A stretch of 64,000 nucleotides of DNA from Derxia lacustris (GTDB lineage: Bacteria > Pseudomonadota > Gammaproteobacteria > Burkholderiales > Burkholderiaceae_E), in contig NZ_MUHU01000001.1 of the NCBI RefSeq assembly GCF_002105195.1, positions 124,001-188,000 of the forward strand. Direction: 5' to 3'. The notes under the pieces were generated by a model, which saw only the letters and a list, made by a program, of their open reading frames with translations, searched no databases and had not been told where the DNA came from. Positions within the stretch are counted from its first letter, which is position 1, and every line of letters begins with the position of its first letter. Below, one piece after another: positions 10,768 to 22,166 of the stretch. Made by a program: the position numbers and the translations under genes.

Positions 10768-13010
10768 TAGACCTTGCTGCCGTCGGGCCGCTTCTCGGCC
10801 ACGAGGCCGTGCACATCGGTCTCGAAGCCCGGGAAGGCGGCATTGAACTCGCGCGTGAAGCGCAGGTAGTCGACGATGGTGCGGTTGAAGCGCTCGCCCG
10901 GGATCAGCAGCGGAATGCCCGGCGGATAGGGCGTGAGCAGGATCGAGGTGACCCGGCCTTCCAGCTCGTCGATCGGCACCCGGTCGATCTCGCGGTGCGC
11001 CATCGCCGCAAACGCGTCGGACGGCTTCATCGCCGGCTCCATCTTCGACGTGTACATCACCGTGGTCAGGCGGGCCACGTCGTGCTTGCGGTACATGCCG
11101 TGGATCTGCTCGCACAGGTCGCGCAGGCCGATGCGCTCGTAGCGCGGATGCGCCTGCACGAACTCCGGAAGAATCCGCCACAGCGGCGCGTTCTTGTCGT
11201 AGTCGTCCTTGAACTGCTGGAGCGCCGTGACCAGCGTGTTCCAGCGGCCCTTGGTGATGCCGATGGTGAACATGATGAAGAACGAGTAGAGCCCGGTCTT
11301 CTCCACGATCACGCCATGCTCGGCCAGATACTTGTTGACGATGCCGGCAGGAATGCCGAACTCGTCGCTGAACTTGCCGTCCACGTCCAGCCCCGGCGTG
11401 ACCACCGTGGCCTTGATCGGATCGAGCATGTTGAAGCCCGGCGCCAGCTTGCCGAAGCCGTGCCAGTGCTCGTCGCCGCGCAGTTCCCATTCATCGGGAT
11501 CGGGCATGCCGTCGTCGGAGATGACATCGGGCCCCCACACCTTGAACCACCAGTCGGCGCCGAATTCCTCGTCCACCTTGCGCATCGCGCGGCGGAAATC
11601 GAGCGCCTCGACGATGCTTTCCTCGACCAGCGCCGGGCCGCCCGGCTCTTCCATCATCGCCGCCGCGATGTCGCACGAAGCGATGATCGCGTACTGCGGC
11701 GAGGTGCTCGTGTGCATCAGATAGGCCTCGTTGAAGCGGTACTGATCGAGCTTGTTGTTCTCGGGGTCCTGCACCAGGATTTGCGACGCCTGCGACAGGC
11801 CGGCCAGCAGCTTGTGCGTGCTCTGCGTGGCGAACAGCATCGATTCCTTGCAGCGCGGCCGGTCCTTGCCGATGGCGTGGAAGTCGCCGTAGAAGTCGTG
11901 GAAGGCCGCATGCGGCAGCCAGGCTTCGTCGAACATCAGCGTGTCGATCTTGCCGTCGAGCAGCGTCTTGATCGTCTCCACGTTGTACATCACGCCGTCG
12001 TAGGTGCTTTGCGTGATGGTCAGGATGCGCGGCTTGGCCTTCACATGCTCGGGCAGCTTGCTGGCCAGCGGATGCGCCTCGATCTTGGCGCGGATGGCCT
12101 CGGGCGTGAACTCCTCCAGCGGGATCGGGCCGATGATCCCGAGGTTGTTCCGCGTGGGCATGAGGAACACCGGAATCGCGCCGATCATGATGATCGAGTG
12201 CAGCACGCTCTTGTGGCAGTTGCGGTCGACCACGACGATGTCGTTCGGCGCCACCGTGCTGTGCCAGACGATCTTGTTGGACGTGCTGGTGCCGTTGGTC
12301 ACGAAGAACAGATGGTCGCTGCCGAAGATGCGCGCGGCATTGCGTTCGCTGGCCGCGACCGGCCCCGTGTGGTCGAGCAGCTGGCCCAGTTCCTCGACCG
12401 CGTTGCACACGTCGGCGCGCAGCATGTTCTCGCCGAAGAACTGGTGAAACATCTGGCCGACCGGGCTCTTCAAGAACGCCACGCCGCCCGAATGACCCGG
12501 GCAATGCCAGCTGTACGAACCGTCCTGCGCGTAATGCGTGAGCGCGCGGAAGAACGGCGGCGGCAGCGCATCCAGATAGGCGCGCGCCTCGCGGATGATG
12601 TGGCGCGCCACGAACTCCGGCGTGTCCTCGAACATGTGGATGAAGCCGTGCAGCTCGCGCAGCACATCGTTGGGGATGTGGCGCGAGGTGCGCGTCTCGC
12701 CGTAGAGAAAGATCGGGATGTCGGCATTGCGGTGCCGGATCTCGCGCACGAAGGCGCGCAGATTCACGATCGCCTGCTGCTGCTCCTGCGGGATGTCGGA
12801 GTTGAACTCGTCATCGTCGATGCTGAGGATGAAGCCCGACGCGCGGCTTTGCTGCTGCGCGAACATCGCGGTGTCCGAAAAGCTCGTCACGCCCACGGTC
12901 TCGACGCCCTCGGCGGCGATGGCATCCGCCAGCGCCCGGATGCCCGAACCTGACACGTTCTCCGAGCGGAAGTCCTCGTCGATGATGACGATGGGAAAGC
13001 GGAATTTCAT
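10743..13010 (-). CDS. Arginine/lysine/ornithine decarboxylase (AdiA/LdcC fold family)
   Basis: PLP-dependent basic amino-acid decarboxylase of 755 aa, the size of the AdiA/CadA/SpeF class. It would release CO2 and form agmatine, cadaverine or putrescine. The N-terminal wing domain (FPIVIIDEDF through IPIFLYGETRTSRHIP) precedes the PLP domain with GSYSWHCPGHSGG, DEAWLPHAAF and SATQSTHKLLAGLSQ-like residues (TQSTHKLLAGLSQ) carrying the Schiff-base lysine at about position 400. Substrate cannot be fixed from sequence. Betaproteobacterial proteins of this type are usually annotated arginine or arginine/lysine/ornithine decarboxylase. Start at 13010 (MKFRFPIVII); 13025 is an alternative in-frame start. 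It follows dcd after a hairpin. Confidence 0.9.
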   Translation of the reverse strand: MKFRFPIVIIDEDFRSENVSGSGIRALADAIAAEGVETVGVTSFSDTAMFAQQQSRASGFILSIDDDEFNSDIPQEQQQAIVNLRAFVREIRHRNADIPIFLYGETRTSRHIPNDVLRELHGFIHMFEDTPEFVARHIIREARAYLDALPPPFFRALTHYAQDGSYSWHCPGHSGGVAFLKSPVGQMFHQFFGENMLRADVCNAVEELGQLLDHTGPVAASERNAARIFGSDHLFFVTNGTSTSNKIVWHSTVAPNDIVVVDRNCHKSVLHSIIMIGAIPVFLMPTRNNLGIIGPIPLEEFTPEAIRAKIEAHPLASKLPEHVKAKPRILTITQSTYDGVMYNVETIKTLLDGKIDTLMFDEAWLPHAAFHDFYGDFHAIGKDRPRCKESMLFATQSTHKLLAGLSQASQILVQDPENNKLDQYRFNEAYLMHTSTSPQYAIIASCDIAAAMMEEPGGPALVEESIVEALDFRRAMRKVDEEFGADWWFKVWGPDVISDDGMPDPDEWELRGDEHWHGFGKLAPGFNMLDPIKATVVTPGLDVDGKFSDEFGIPAGIVNKYLAEHGVIVEKTGLYSFFIMFTIGITKGRWNTLVTALQQFKDDYDKNAPLWRILPEFVQAHPRYERIGLRDLCEQIHGMYRKHDVARLTTVMYTSKMEPAMKPSDAFAAMAHREIDRVPIDELEGRVTSILLTPYPPGIPLLIPGERFNRTIVDYLRFTREFNAAFPGFETDVHGLVAEKRPDGSKVYYVDCVRA

Positions 13011-13031
13011 CGCGGCGAGCCCCAAGTGAAA

Positions 13032-13053
13032 CGGCCGCGCGAAGGCGCGGCCG
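13032..13053 (-). terminator. Hairpin between dcd and the decarboxylase gene
   Basis: CGGCCGCGC (13032-13040) pairs perfectly with GCGCGGCCG (13045-13053) around a GAAG loop. On the minus strand it is followed by TTTCAC, so it could end dcd transcripts weakly. It lies only 21 bp before the decarboxylase start, so it could also affect that leader. Confidence 0.5.
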
Positions 13054-13140
13054 GAAGAAAGAGCGGCGGATGATAGCGCCGCGTTTTGACGCTGCTGCGT
13101 CGTTGCATCGACGACGGCCCGGGCCGGTCGCCGGCGCGGT

Positions 13141-13707
13141 TCAGGTCTTGGGCAAGGTGACGCCGTGCTGGCCCTGATACTTGCCGCCGCGATCCTTGTA
13201 GGAGGTCTCGCAGACCTCGTCGCTCTCGAAGAACAGCACCTGGGCGCAGCCCTCGCCCGCGTAGATCTTGGCCGGCAGCGGCGTGGTGTTGCTGAACTCC
13301 AGCGTCACATAGCCTTCCCATTCCGGCTCGAAGGGCGTGACGTTGACGATGATCCCGCAGCGCGCATACGTGCTCTTGCCCAGGCAGATGGTCAGCACAT
13401 TGCGCGGGATGCGGAAGTACTCGACCGTGCGCGCCAGCGCGAAGCTGTTGGGCGGGATGATGCAGACGTCGCTCTTGATGTCGACAAAGCTCTTCTCGTC
13501 GAAATTCTTGGGATCGACGATGGTGCTGTTGATGTTGGTGAACACCTTGAATTCATCGGCGCAGCGGATGTCGTAGCCGTAGCTCGACGTGCCGTAGCTG
13601 ACGATCTTGTGGCCGCCCTGCTGGCGCACCTGGCCCGGCTCGAAGGGTTCGATCATCTTGTGATCGGTCGCCATCTGGCGGATCCAGCGGTCGCTCTTGA
13701 TTGTCAT
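13141..13707 (-). CDS. dcd: dCTP deaminase
   Basis: Converts dCTP to dUTP plus ammonia, feeding dTMP synthesis; 188 aa, the standard length. Characteristic segments are [13 protein letters not shown] at the N-terminus, [17 protein letters not shown], the catalytic-site stretch [20 protein letters not shown], and the C-terminal [13 protein letters not shown] that closes over the nucleotide. The start at 13707 matches the family exactly. The gene stands alone between a protease gene upstream and the decarboxylase downstream. Confidence 0.97.
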   Translation of the reverse strand: MTIKSDRWIRQMATDHKMIEPFEPGQVRQQGGHKIVSYGTSSYGYDIRCADEFKVFTNINSTIVDPKNFDEKSFVDIKSDVCIIPPNSFALARTVEYFRIPRNVLTICLGKSTYARCGIIVNVTPFEPEWEGYVTLEFSNTTPLPAKIYAGEGCAQVLFFESDEVCETSYKDRGGKYQGQHGVTLPKT

Positions 13708-13965
13708 GGCGTGGTCCTGCTTTTCTGCAAAACGGCGATTGTCTCAAAGCACCGCCCGAGGCCGCTGCCCGCTGCACCAAGCGGCATTTCGGCGCAACGA
13801 TCGCCCGCATCCGCCGCATAAACCGCATCGCAAAATTTTTTCGGCAACAGGCTTGTTGCAACGCAACACGACCCGCTAGGATTCGTGCGTCGAGTGAATC
13901 ATCCGCACCGGTTTGCTTGTTGTCTCTCCCTCCGCACAGACCGGTCCACCGGTCGGCAAGAAAGC
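13708..13965. other. Intergenic region upstream of dcd
   Basis: No gene is supported here. It contains an A/T-rich patch (CAAAATTTTTTC near 13830-13842) beside a short inverted repeat GCAACA-GGCT-TGTTGC (13844-13859). Together these may belong to the dcd promoter on the minus strand. No RNA gene was recognised. Confidence 0.4.
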
Positions 13966-14001
13966 GAAGGCCCGACGCATCAGGAGATGCATCGGGCCTT
14001 C
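13966..14001 (-). terminator. Rho-independent terminator of the protease gene
   Basis: GAAGGCCCGA (13966-13975) pairs with TCGGGCCTTC (13992-14001), and the stem extends inward by GCAT/ATGC after one mismatch. On the minus strand the hairpin is followed by GCTTTCTT. It begins 22 bp after the stop of the minus-strand DegP/Q-type gene. Confidence 0.75.
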
Positions 14002-14022
14002 GTCATTTCCGGGAGACTCAGA

Positions 14023-15471
14023 TCAGTTGAGCGGCACCGGCACGAAGAAGCGCGCGTCGTCGCGCTGCACCAGCAGGCCGACGCTGCCGTCCGATTCCTT
14101 CACCGCCTTCTGCAGGTCGAGCGGCGTCTTCAGCGACTTGCCGCCGGCCTGGAGCAGCACATCGCCGGGCTCGATGCCCGCCGCCTCGGCATTGCCCTGC
14201 ACCTGTTCGACCAGCAGGCCGCTGACCTTGGCCTCGCGCTGCTCATCCTTGGTCAGCGGGCGCACTGCCAGACCGAGCTTGCCGGCATCGCTCTCGGCAG
14301 CGGCGGTCTGCGATTCCTTCAGCTCGCCGATCACCGCGTCGAGCGTCGTGGCCTTGCCGTCGCGCCACACGTCGAGCTTGATCTTCGCGCCCGGCTTGGT
14401 GCTGGCCACCAGCAGCGGCAGATCGGACGACATATCCACCTTCTGGCCGCCGAAGCCGCGGATCACGTCGCCCGGTTGCAGGCCGGCCTTGTCGGCCGCG
14501 CTGCCGGGCTCGATCTTGACCACCAGCGCGCCCGACGGATCGGGCAGCTTCAGGCTCTTGGCGGTCGGCGCGCTCACCTGCTGCACCAGCGCGCCGAGCT
14601 GACCGCGCACCACCTTGCCGGTGCTCACCAGCTGCTGCTCGACATTCATCGCGATGTCGATCGGGATGGCGAAGCTCAGCCCCATGTAGCCGCCGGTCTC
14701 GCTGAAGATCTGCGAGTTGATGCCGATGACCTCGCCGTTCATGTTGAACAGCGGTCCGCCCGAATTGCCGGGATTGATCGGCACGTCGGTCTGGATGAAG
14801 TTGACGTAGTTGCTCTGCGGACCGAGCGCCCGGCTCTTGGCGCTGATGATCCCGCTCGTCACCGTGTTCTCGAAGCCGAACGGTGAGCCGATGGCCACCA
14901 CCCAGTCGCCGATGCGCGACTCGGCCAGATTGCCGATCTTGACCACCGGCAGACCGCTCGCCTCGATCTTGACGACCGCGACGTCGGTGCGCTTGTCGAT
15001 GCCGATGACCTTGGCCTTGAACTCGCGCCGGTCGGTCAGCTTGACCATGACGGTGCTTGCGCCATCGACCACATGCGCATTGGTCAGGATGGTGCCGTCG
15101 GCGCTGATGATGAAGCCCGAACCCAGGCCACGCTGGATGCGGCTCTGCGGCGCGCGCTGGCCGTTCTGCGGCCCGAAGAACTGCGACAGCGGATCGCGCG
15201 GATCGATGCCCTGCGCCTCCACCTTGGACTGGACCGTGATGTTGACCACCGCCGGCCCGTTGGCCGCGACCAGGTCGGCAAAGCCCGGCAACCCACGCGA
15301 CGTGGCCAGGCCCGCCGGCTGCACCGGCACCGCCGTGGCCGCCGCCACCACCGGCGAAGCGATCGCCGGCGCCGGTGGCGCATCGGGACTGCGCGCCCAC
15401 CATGCACCGGCGGCGAAGAACGATGCCGCGATGGCGGCGACGATGACCTTGCGGGAAAGATTGGCTTGCAT
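14023..15471 (-). CDS. DegP/DegQ-type periplasmic serine protease (Do family)
   Basis: Trypsin-like envelope protease and chaperone that degrades misfolded periplasmic proteins; 482 aa. An N-terminal membrane/signal segment (VIVAAIAASFFAAGAWWA) leads into the protease domain. The triad is visible: His133 in TNAHVVDGA, Asp163 in RTDVAVVKI and Ser237 in GNSGGPLFN. Two PDZ domains follow (about 285-375, with GSAADKAGLQPGDVI, and about 400-480, with AEAAGIEPGDVLLQAGG). The loop DPLSQFFG before the catalytic domain is typical of DegP/DegQ/MucD. It is a single gene with its own terminator. Which of the Do subtypes it represents is not decided by sequence alone. Confidence 0.93.
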   Translation of the reverse strand: MQANLSRKVIVAAIAASFFAAGAWWARSPDAPPAPAIASPVVAAATAVPVQPAGLATSRGLPGFADLVAANGPAVVNITVQSKVEAQGIDPRDPLSQFFGPQNGQRAPQSRIQRGLGSGFIISADGTILTNAHVVDGASTVMVKLTDRREFKAKVIGIDKRTDVAVVKIEASGLPVVKIGNLAESRIGDWVVAIGSPFGFENTVTSGIISAKSRALGPQSNYVNFIQTDVPINPGNSGGPLFNMNGEVIGINSQIFSETGGYMGLSFAIPIDIAMNVEQQLVSTGKVVRGQLGALVQQVSAPTAKSLKLPDPSGALVVKIEPGSAADKAGLQPGDVIRGFGGQKVDMSSDLPLLVASTKPGAKIKLDVWRDGKATTLDAVIGELKESQTAAAESDAGKLGLAVRPLTKDEQREAKVSGLLVEQVQGNAEAAGIEPGDVLLQAGGKSLKTPLDLQKAVKESDGSVGLLVQRDDARFFVPVPLN

Positions 15472-15611
15472 CCGAGTCGTCTTGGTTTGGTTGATCAGGG
15501 CGGGTCGAGCGACCCGCCGTCAGGCCGCCAGAACGTAAGGGCAGCCGGGCCGGAATTCCATGCTGACGGACGCCGCCGATAACCTTCGCTTACAACCGGA
15601 GCAGGCTTGCG

Positions 15612-16037
15612 TCAGACGTTACCGGGGTGCGCGCCGGCCACCGTTCCCGGCAATGCGCAATACGTGGTGCGCACGATGAAGGCCATGTCGTAGAGCACAT
15701 CGAGCGAGAAGCTCGAACCGCGCGACGGCACCGCATCGATCGACCAGCCGGTATGGGCCCAGGTACGCCACTGCTCGCGGTCCATCCACACCTCGGTCTC
15801 GCCGATGCGGCCGACCAGCACGTCGGTCGTGCCTACCTTGAACTCGCCCTTCGGAAAGCACAACGGCGAGCTGCCCTCGCAGCAGCCGCCCGACTGATGA
15901 AACATCACCGGCCCGTGGTCGGCCACGATGCGCTCCAGCAGCTCGCGCGCCACCGGCGTCATGTCGACCGGCAGGTTGTCAGGATCGGGATCGGGAATGT
16001 CGGTGCGCAGATCGTTCGGTCGCGTGGCAATGCCCAT
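15612..16037 (-). CDS. DUF779 protein, aldehyde-dehydrogenase partner
   Basis: Small cysteine-rich protein of 141 aa whose family is known mainly from its constant position beside acetaldehyde/aldehyde dehydrogenase genes; the biochemical role is not established. The core motif MFHQSGGCCEGSSPLCF at about residues 45-61 has three cysteines that could bind metal or form a disulfide. FLVGRIGETEVWMD-like residues and WSIDAVPSRGSSFSLD follow. It is on the same strand downstream of the aldehyde dehydrogenase, separated by 159 bp that contain a terminator hairpin. Its own ribosome site is GAGGAGACGAAGAAC before ATG at 16037, similar to leaders elsewhere in this alcohol-oxidation region. Confidence 0.88.
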   Translation of the reverse strand: MGIATRPNDLRTDIPDPDPDNLPVDMTPVARELLERIVADHGPVMFHQSGGCCEGSSPLCFPKGEFKVGTTDVLVGRIGETEVWMDREQWRTWAHTGWSIDAVPSRGSSFSLDVLYDMAFIVRTTYCALPGTVAGAHPGNV

Positions 16038-16061
16038 GTTCTTCGTCTCCTCAGGAATGCA

Positions 16062-16092
16062 AAAGGCCGCCGGTATCGACCCGGCGGCCTTT
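16062..16092 (-). terminator. Terminator between aldehyde dehydrogenase and DUF779 genes
   Basis: A 12-bp perfect stem (16062-16073 with 16081-16092; arm AAAGGCCGCCGG) encloses a 7-base loop and is followed by TTTTGC on the minus strand. It sits 24 bp before the DUF779 start, so DUF779 expression would depend on partial read-through or a separate promoter. Confidence 0.8.
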
Positions 16093-16196
16093 GTTTAGCC
16101 GTCTTGTTTTCGACTGCCCGAGCGCACCGAAGTTCCGCTGGCATCGGCAGCTTTGCACCGATGCCGCATCGTCCGGCCCGCAGCGGGCAGTTCCGA

Positions 16197-17759
16197 TCAG
16201 AAGAAGCCCAGCTTGTTCTCGCTGTAGCTGACCAGCATGTTCTTGGTCTGCTGATAGTGGTCGAGCATCATCTTGTGGGTTTCACGGCCGATGCCCGACT
16301 TCTTGTAGCCGCCGAAGGCAGCGTGCGCCGGGTAGGCGTGATAGCAGTTCGTCCACACGCGACCGGCCTTGATGTTGCGGCCGAAGCGGTAGGCGGTGTT
16401 GATGTTGCGCGACCACACGCCGGCGCCAAGGCCGTACAGCGTGTCGTTGGCGATCTCGAGGGCTTCTTCCTTGGTGTCGAAGGTCGTGACCGACAGCACC
16501 GGTCCGAAGATCTCTTCCTGGAAGATGCGCATCTTGTTGTTGCCTTCGAACACGGTCGGCTTGATGTAGTAGCCGCCGGCCAGTTCGCCTTCGAGCGTCG
16601 TGGCGCTGCCGCCCGTGAGCACCTTGGCGCCTTCCTGGCGACCGATGTCCAGGTACGACAGGATCTTCTGGTACTGCTCGTTCGACGCCTGGGCGCCGAT
16701 CATCGTGGCGAAGTCGAACGGGTCGCCTTGCTTGATGGCTTCGACGCGCTTGATCGCCTTTTCCATGAAGCGGTCGTAGATCGACTTCTGCACCAGAGCA
16801 CGCGACGGGCAGGTGCAAACCTCGCCCTGGTTCAACGCGAACATCGCAAAGCCTTCGAGCGCCTTGTCGAAGAAGGCGTCGTCTTCCTGCATCACATCTT
16901 CAAAGAAGATGTTGGGCGACTTGCCGCCCAGTTCCAGCGTGACCGGAATGATGTTTTCCGACGCGTACTGCATGATCAGACGGCCGGTGGTGGTGGCACC
17001 CGTGAACGCGATCTTGGCGATGCGCGTGTTGGTGGCCAGCGCCTTGCCGGCTTCGGCGCCGAAGCCGTTGACGATGTTCAGCACGCCCGGGGGCAGCAGG
17101 TCGCCGATGATTTCGACCAGCACCATGATCGCGAGCGGGGTCTGCTCGGCGGGCTTCATCACCACGCAGTTGCCGGCGCCGAGGGCCGGGGCCAGCTTCC
17201 AGCCGGCCATCAGCAGCGGGAAGTTCCAGGGAATGATCTGGCCGACGACGCCCAGGGGCTCGTGGAAGTGGTAGGCGACGGTGTCGTCGTCGATTTCCGA
17301 CAGCGAACCTTCCTGGCTGCGCAGGCAACCGGCGAAGTAGCGGAAATGATCGACCAGCAGCGGCAGGTCGGCGGCGTTGGTTTCGCGGATCGGCTTGCCG
17401 TTGTCGTAGGTTTCGACGGCGGCGATGAACGGCAGGTATTGCTCGATGCGGTCGGCGATGGCCAGCAGGGCCTTCGAACGTTCGGCAACCGAGGTACGGG
17501 CCCACTTGTCGGCGGCGGCGTGCGCGGCGTCGAGGGCGAGTTCGATGTCTTCAGCGGTCGAACGGGCGCATTGGCCGATGACCTGGCCGGTGACCGGCGA
17601 CTTGTTGTCGAAGTACTGACCCTTGACCGGCGCGACCCACTTGCCACCGATGAAGTTGTCGTAGCGGTTGCGCAACGGGATCTTGGTGGTGATCGAGTTG
17701 AGATGGTTGAGCAGCGAGTTGCTCAGAACCAGCTGAGCGGCGGAATTCGAAGCGGTCAT
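16197..17759 (-). CDS. NAD-dependent aldehyde dehydrogenase (ExaC/AldB/AcoD type)
   Basis: Oxidises short aldehydes such as acetaldehyde to the acid in the cytoplasm; 520 aa. Family residues are all present: PWNF with Asn178, the general base in LELGGKSP (Glu276) and the catalytic Cys315 in [10 protein letters not shown], the extra CTCP being typical of the ExaC/AldB group. Upstream is a near-ideal AAGGAGG ribosome site. A sigma-54 promoter (17834-17848) and a 19-bp palindrome-like site (17867-17885) lie before it. Codon use is more selective than in neighbours (many AAC, AAG, GAA), suggesting high expression. A DUF779 partner follows. It fits as the second step after PQQ alcohol dehydrogenase. 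Confidence 0.95.
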   Translation of the reverse strand: MTASNSAAQLVLSNSLLNHLNSITTKIPLRNRYDNFIGGKWVAPVKGQYFDNKSPVTGQVIGQCARSTAEDIELALDAAHAAADKWARTSVAERSKALLAIADRIEQYLPFIAAVETYDNGKPIRETNAADLPLLVDHFRYFAGCLRSQEGSLSEIDDDTVAYHFHEPLGVVGQIIPWNFPLLMAGWKLAPALGAGNCVVMKPAEQTPLAIMVLVEIIGDLLPPGVLNIVNGFGAEAGKALATNTRIAKIAFTGATTTGRLIMQYASENIIPVTLELGGKSPNIFFEDVMQEDDAFFDKALEGFAMFALNQGEVCTCPSRALVQKSIYDRFMEKAIKRVEAIKQGDPFDFATMIGAQASNEQYQKILSYLDIGRQEGAKVLTGGSATTLEGELAGGYYIKPTVFEGNNKMRIFQEEIFGPVLSVTTFDTKEEALEIANDTLYGLGAGVWSRNINTAYRFGRNIKAGRVWTNCYHAYPAHAAFGGYKKSGIGRETHKMMLDHYQQTKNMLVSYSENKLGFF

Positions 17760-17833
17760 CTGTGCCTCCTTGGTGGCGATGGGACATCAAGTCGTCAGGC
17801 TTATAGGGTTTGATCCCGACGACGGGCTAGCGG

Positions 17834-17848
17834 GCAAGCCGCATGCCA
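17834..17848 (-). promoter_or_regulatory. Sigma-54 promoter of the aldehyde dehydrogenase gene
   Basis: The minus strand reads TGGCATGCGGCTTGC, matching TGGCAYG-N4-TTGC with GG and GC exactly 10 bases apart. It lies about 75 bp before the start codon at 17759. Confidence 0.85.
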
Positions 17849-17866
17849 TTGACTGCAATGCAGTGA

Positions 17867-17885
17867 CTGTTGCGCGATGGAACAG
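17867..17885 (-). promoter_or_regulatory. Putative activator site upstream of the aldehyde dehydrogenase promoter
   Basis: CTGTTGCGCGATGGAACAG, an imperfect 19-bp palindrome, begins 19 bp upstream of the -24 element. It matches the perfect palindrome before the alcohol dehydrogenase gene (31639-31657) in both outer half-sites. Likely bound by the AcoR-like regulator encoded at 19568. Confidence 0.65.
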
Positions 17886-17947
17886 CGACTGTCACAACGT
17901 TTGGCACAAGCGGCGAACACAGCCCGCCGCGTCCGCCGGGACGACAA

Positions 17948-18799
17948 TCAGGGGCGCGTGTAGCGCACCTTGTAGCGAGCGAAGATCTCCTTGATCGCGC
18001 CCGCTTCGATCAACCCGTTCATGGCGCCTTGCAGCGCATGCGCGAGGTCCATGCTCTCGCGCTTGACCGCGAGACCGACCACCCAGCCATTCACCGGCAC
18101 GCCGGGCTGCACCACCTTCTCGAAGCCGATGTCGGGCAGGCCGGCAAGGCCCGCCTCGAGTTCGGCGCGAGTGGCCATCACCGCAGCGGCCTCGCCCTTG
18201 CGGAAGACCGCGATCGCGTCCTTGACGCTGCGCTCGTTGATGACGTTGTTGCGATAGCGGCCGCCCTCGGCACCGAGCATCACGATCGACGCCAGCGACG
18301 CGCCATCGACCGCGATCTTTTCGTGCTCGAAGGCCGAATAGCCGCCGTCCCAGTCGGCGATGCGCTGCTTGTTGCGCGCGATCTGCAATTCCTCGCGCCA
18401 GTACGGCGCAAAGATCTCCACCTGCTCATTGGCCTGCTGGAGCCGGCTTTCGACCGGCACATGCAGCAGCACATCGGCCGGGCCGTAGCCCAGGTAGTGC
18501 CCCTTCCAGACCATGTTGCGCAGGTCGTCGTTCATCTCCTCGCCGGCGTCGAACGGCAGCAGCTTGAGCTTGAGCCCGAGCTTGTCGGCCAGCGCCCGCG
18601 CGATGTCGACATCGATGCCCTTGTCGTCATCGGAGAACGGGAAGAAATCCTTGTAGACCGCAGCCTTGAGAATGCCGGTGGCGCGGATGCGGTCATAGGC
18701 CTCGTCGGCCCGTGCTGCCTGCACTGCGCCCAGCCCTAGGGCGGTGGCGCAGGCGGCGCCGCGCAGCAGCGCGCGACGCGAGGAGTTGCAGAAGCTCAA
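17948..18799 (-). CDS. Periplasmic substrate-binding protein associated with quinoprotein dehydrogenase
   Basis: Family-3 solute-binding fold protein of 283 aa with an export signal (SSRRALLRGAACATALGLGAVQAARA, possibly Tat because of the RR). After the signal it shows the usual lobe-1 features ILKAAVYKDFFPFSDDDKGIDVDIARALADKLG and lobe-2 VNGWVVGLAVKRES. Proteins of this type occur beside PQQ dehydrogenase cytochromes (MxaJ-like), where they are thought to assist the dehydrogenase-cytochrome system rather than feed an ABC transporter. No permease is adjacent here. It starts 3 bp after the stop of the cytochrome c-550 gene, so the two are clearly one transcript. Substrate unknown. Confidence 0.8.
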   Translation of the reverse strand: MSFCNSSRRALLRGAACATALGLGAVQAARADEAYDRIRATGILKAAVYKDFFPFSDDDKGIDVDIARALADKLGLKLKLLPFDAGEEMNDDLRNMVWKGHYLGYGPADVLLHVPVESRLQQANEQVEIFAPYWREELQIARNKQRIADWDGGYSAFEHEKIAVDGASLASIVMLGAEGGRYRNNVINERSVKDAIAVFRKGEAAAVMATRAELEAGLAGLPDIGFEKVVQPGVPVNGWVVGLAVKRESMDLAHALQGAMNGLIEAGAIKEIFARYKVRYTRP

Positions 18800-18802
18800 G
18801 TG

Positions 18803-19291
18803 TCACTCGTCCTTGGTACGGCGGGTTTCGAGCCAGGCCTTGATGGACCACATGGCTTCCTGGCTCAGGATGCCTTCGAACGGCGGCATGTAGATGGCGC
18901 CGTTGCGGACCTTGCCACCGCGGATGGACATCAGGAAATACTGGTTGACCTCCTTGTAGCAGGCGGCCTTCTTGCGCTCGTTGGGCACGTCCATGCAGTC
19001 GCGGTCGAGCTTGCGCAGGTCGGGGGCGATGCCACCCGAAACGGCGTCGAGGCCGTGGCAGCGCGCGCAGTTCTGGCCGAAGGCCGACTGACCGATCTTG
19101 ATGGCCGCGTCATTGCCCGTGAACGGGTTGTTGTCGCGCCATTCCTCGCCGAGCTGCGGCAGGGCCGAGGTATCGACTGCATGCGGGACCACATCGCCAT
19201 GCGCGAAGGCTGCGGTCGTCAGCGACAGACCGGCAATGGCGAGCGCGGCTGCGAGCGCGCGCGAACGAAGGGCTGAGCGGGTGGACCGCAT
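18803..19291 (-). CDS. pedF: Cytochrome c-550, PedF type
   Basis: Periplasmic single-haem cytochrome c of 162 aa that would accept electrons from the PQQ alcohol dehydrogenase. The signal peptide runs to about residue 30 (ALAAALAIAGLSLTTAAFAHG). The haem motif CARCH is at 75-79 and a likely Met ligand lies in AIYMPPFEG. The C-terminal LSQEAMWSIKAWLETRR matches the PedF/c-550 group. The start at 19291 has AGGAGACAAACC before it; upstream in-frame extensions lack a signal. It is first in an operon with the binding protein, and behind a strong sigma-54 promoter at 19381-19395. Confidence 0.88.
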   Translation of the reverse strand: MRSTRSALRSRALAAALAIAGLSLTTAAFAHGDVVPHAVDTSALPQLGEEWRDNNPFTGNDAAIKIGQSAFGQNCARCHGLDAVSGGIAPDLRKLDRDCMDVPNERKKAACYKEVNQYFLMSIRGGKVRNGAIYMPPFEGILSQEAMWSIKAWLETRRTKDE

Positions 19292-19380
19292 GGTTTGTCT
19301 CCTCACCTGGACATTGAATGGATTGCGCCAGGCGGCGGCTGTTTGTCGCCACCTTGACTGTGTTTGGTGGGGGATGTTTG

Positions 19381-19395
19381 GCAAGTCATGTGCCA
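19381..19395 (-). promoter_or_regulatory. Sigma-54 promoter of the cytochrome c-550 operon
   Basis: The minus strand reads TGGCACATGACTTGC: GG and GC are 10 bases apart and TTGC is intact. About 90 bp before the cytochrome start at 19291. Confidence 0.85.
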
Positions 19396-19455
19396 CCGCC
19401 GCGAACGCGGGAAAACCAGCGTGGCGCAAGCGTGGAAGTCACCAGCTGGCACGAT

Positions 19456-19474
19456 CTGCGCTCATTTGCAACAG
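19456..19474 (-). promoter_or_regulatory. Putative activator site between cytochrome and regulator genes
   Basis: The minus strand reads CTGTTGCAAATGAGCGCAG. Its left half equals that of the perfect palindrome at 31639-31657, while the right half is degenerate. It lies about 60 bp upstream of the cytochrome -24 element and about 94 bp before the regulator's start, so it could serve activation and autoregulation. A weak -24-like TGGCACGATCTGCGC on the plus strand starts at 19447. Confidence 0.5.
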
Positions 19475-19567
19475 GTGTACCATCGACGAGCAATCGGGGG
19501 ACACCGACGCCAAAAGACAGCTTGTGGACCGGGAGTCAGGCCGGCCACGGCAAAAAGAGGAGACAAC

Positions 19568-21925
<2,358 letters not shown>

Positions 21926-22012
21926 GCACGCAGCGTCGCGCGGCAATCGCGCGGCGCAGCCCGGTCGGCCTGACGTCCATCGCCAGCGGCCGGCCCGGCA
22001 GCCTTCAAGACG

Positions 22013-22031
22013 CTGTCACCAATTGGAACAG
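22013..22031 (+). promoter_or_regulatory. Putative activator site upstream of pqqD
   Basis: CTGTCACCAATTGGAACAG, a palindrome-like 19-mer, shares the TGGAACAG right half with the aldehyde dehydrogenase site. It begins about 155 bp upstream of the pqqD -24 element. The rest of the 349-bp gap 21926-22274 holds this site, the promoter at 22167-22181 and otherwise nothing recognised. Confidence 0.6.
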
Positions 22032-22166
22032 CGCTGCGACAGCCCGGCGCACGCCGGCCCGAGGCAGCGCCGGCGGCAAGCGTTCCGGCCCCGCCGACGG
22101 CGGCCAATCGCCCGCCTTTCCGCCCGCGCCGCGTCATCCGGCGTCACACCCTGGTCACGAAACCCT

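Noticed and set aside
9981-12953. A 990-codon plus-strand frame
   Set aside because: It starts inside the diguanylate cyclase gene and continues antisense to the decarboxylase; the composition is that of a shadow frame.
13844-13859. GCAACA-GGCT-TGTTGC before dcd as a member of the AcoR-like site family
   Set aside because: The half-sites face outward with different spacing, the gene is unrelated housekeeping, and no sigma-54 promoter is nearby.
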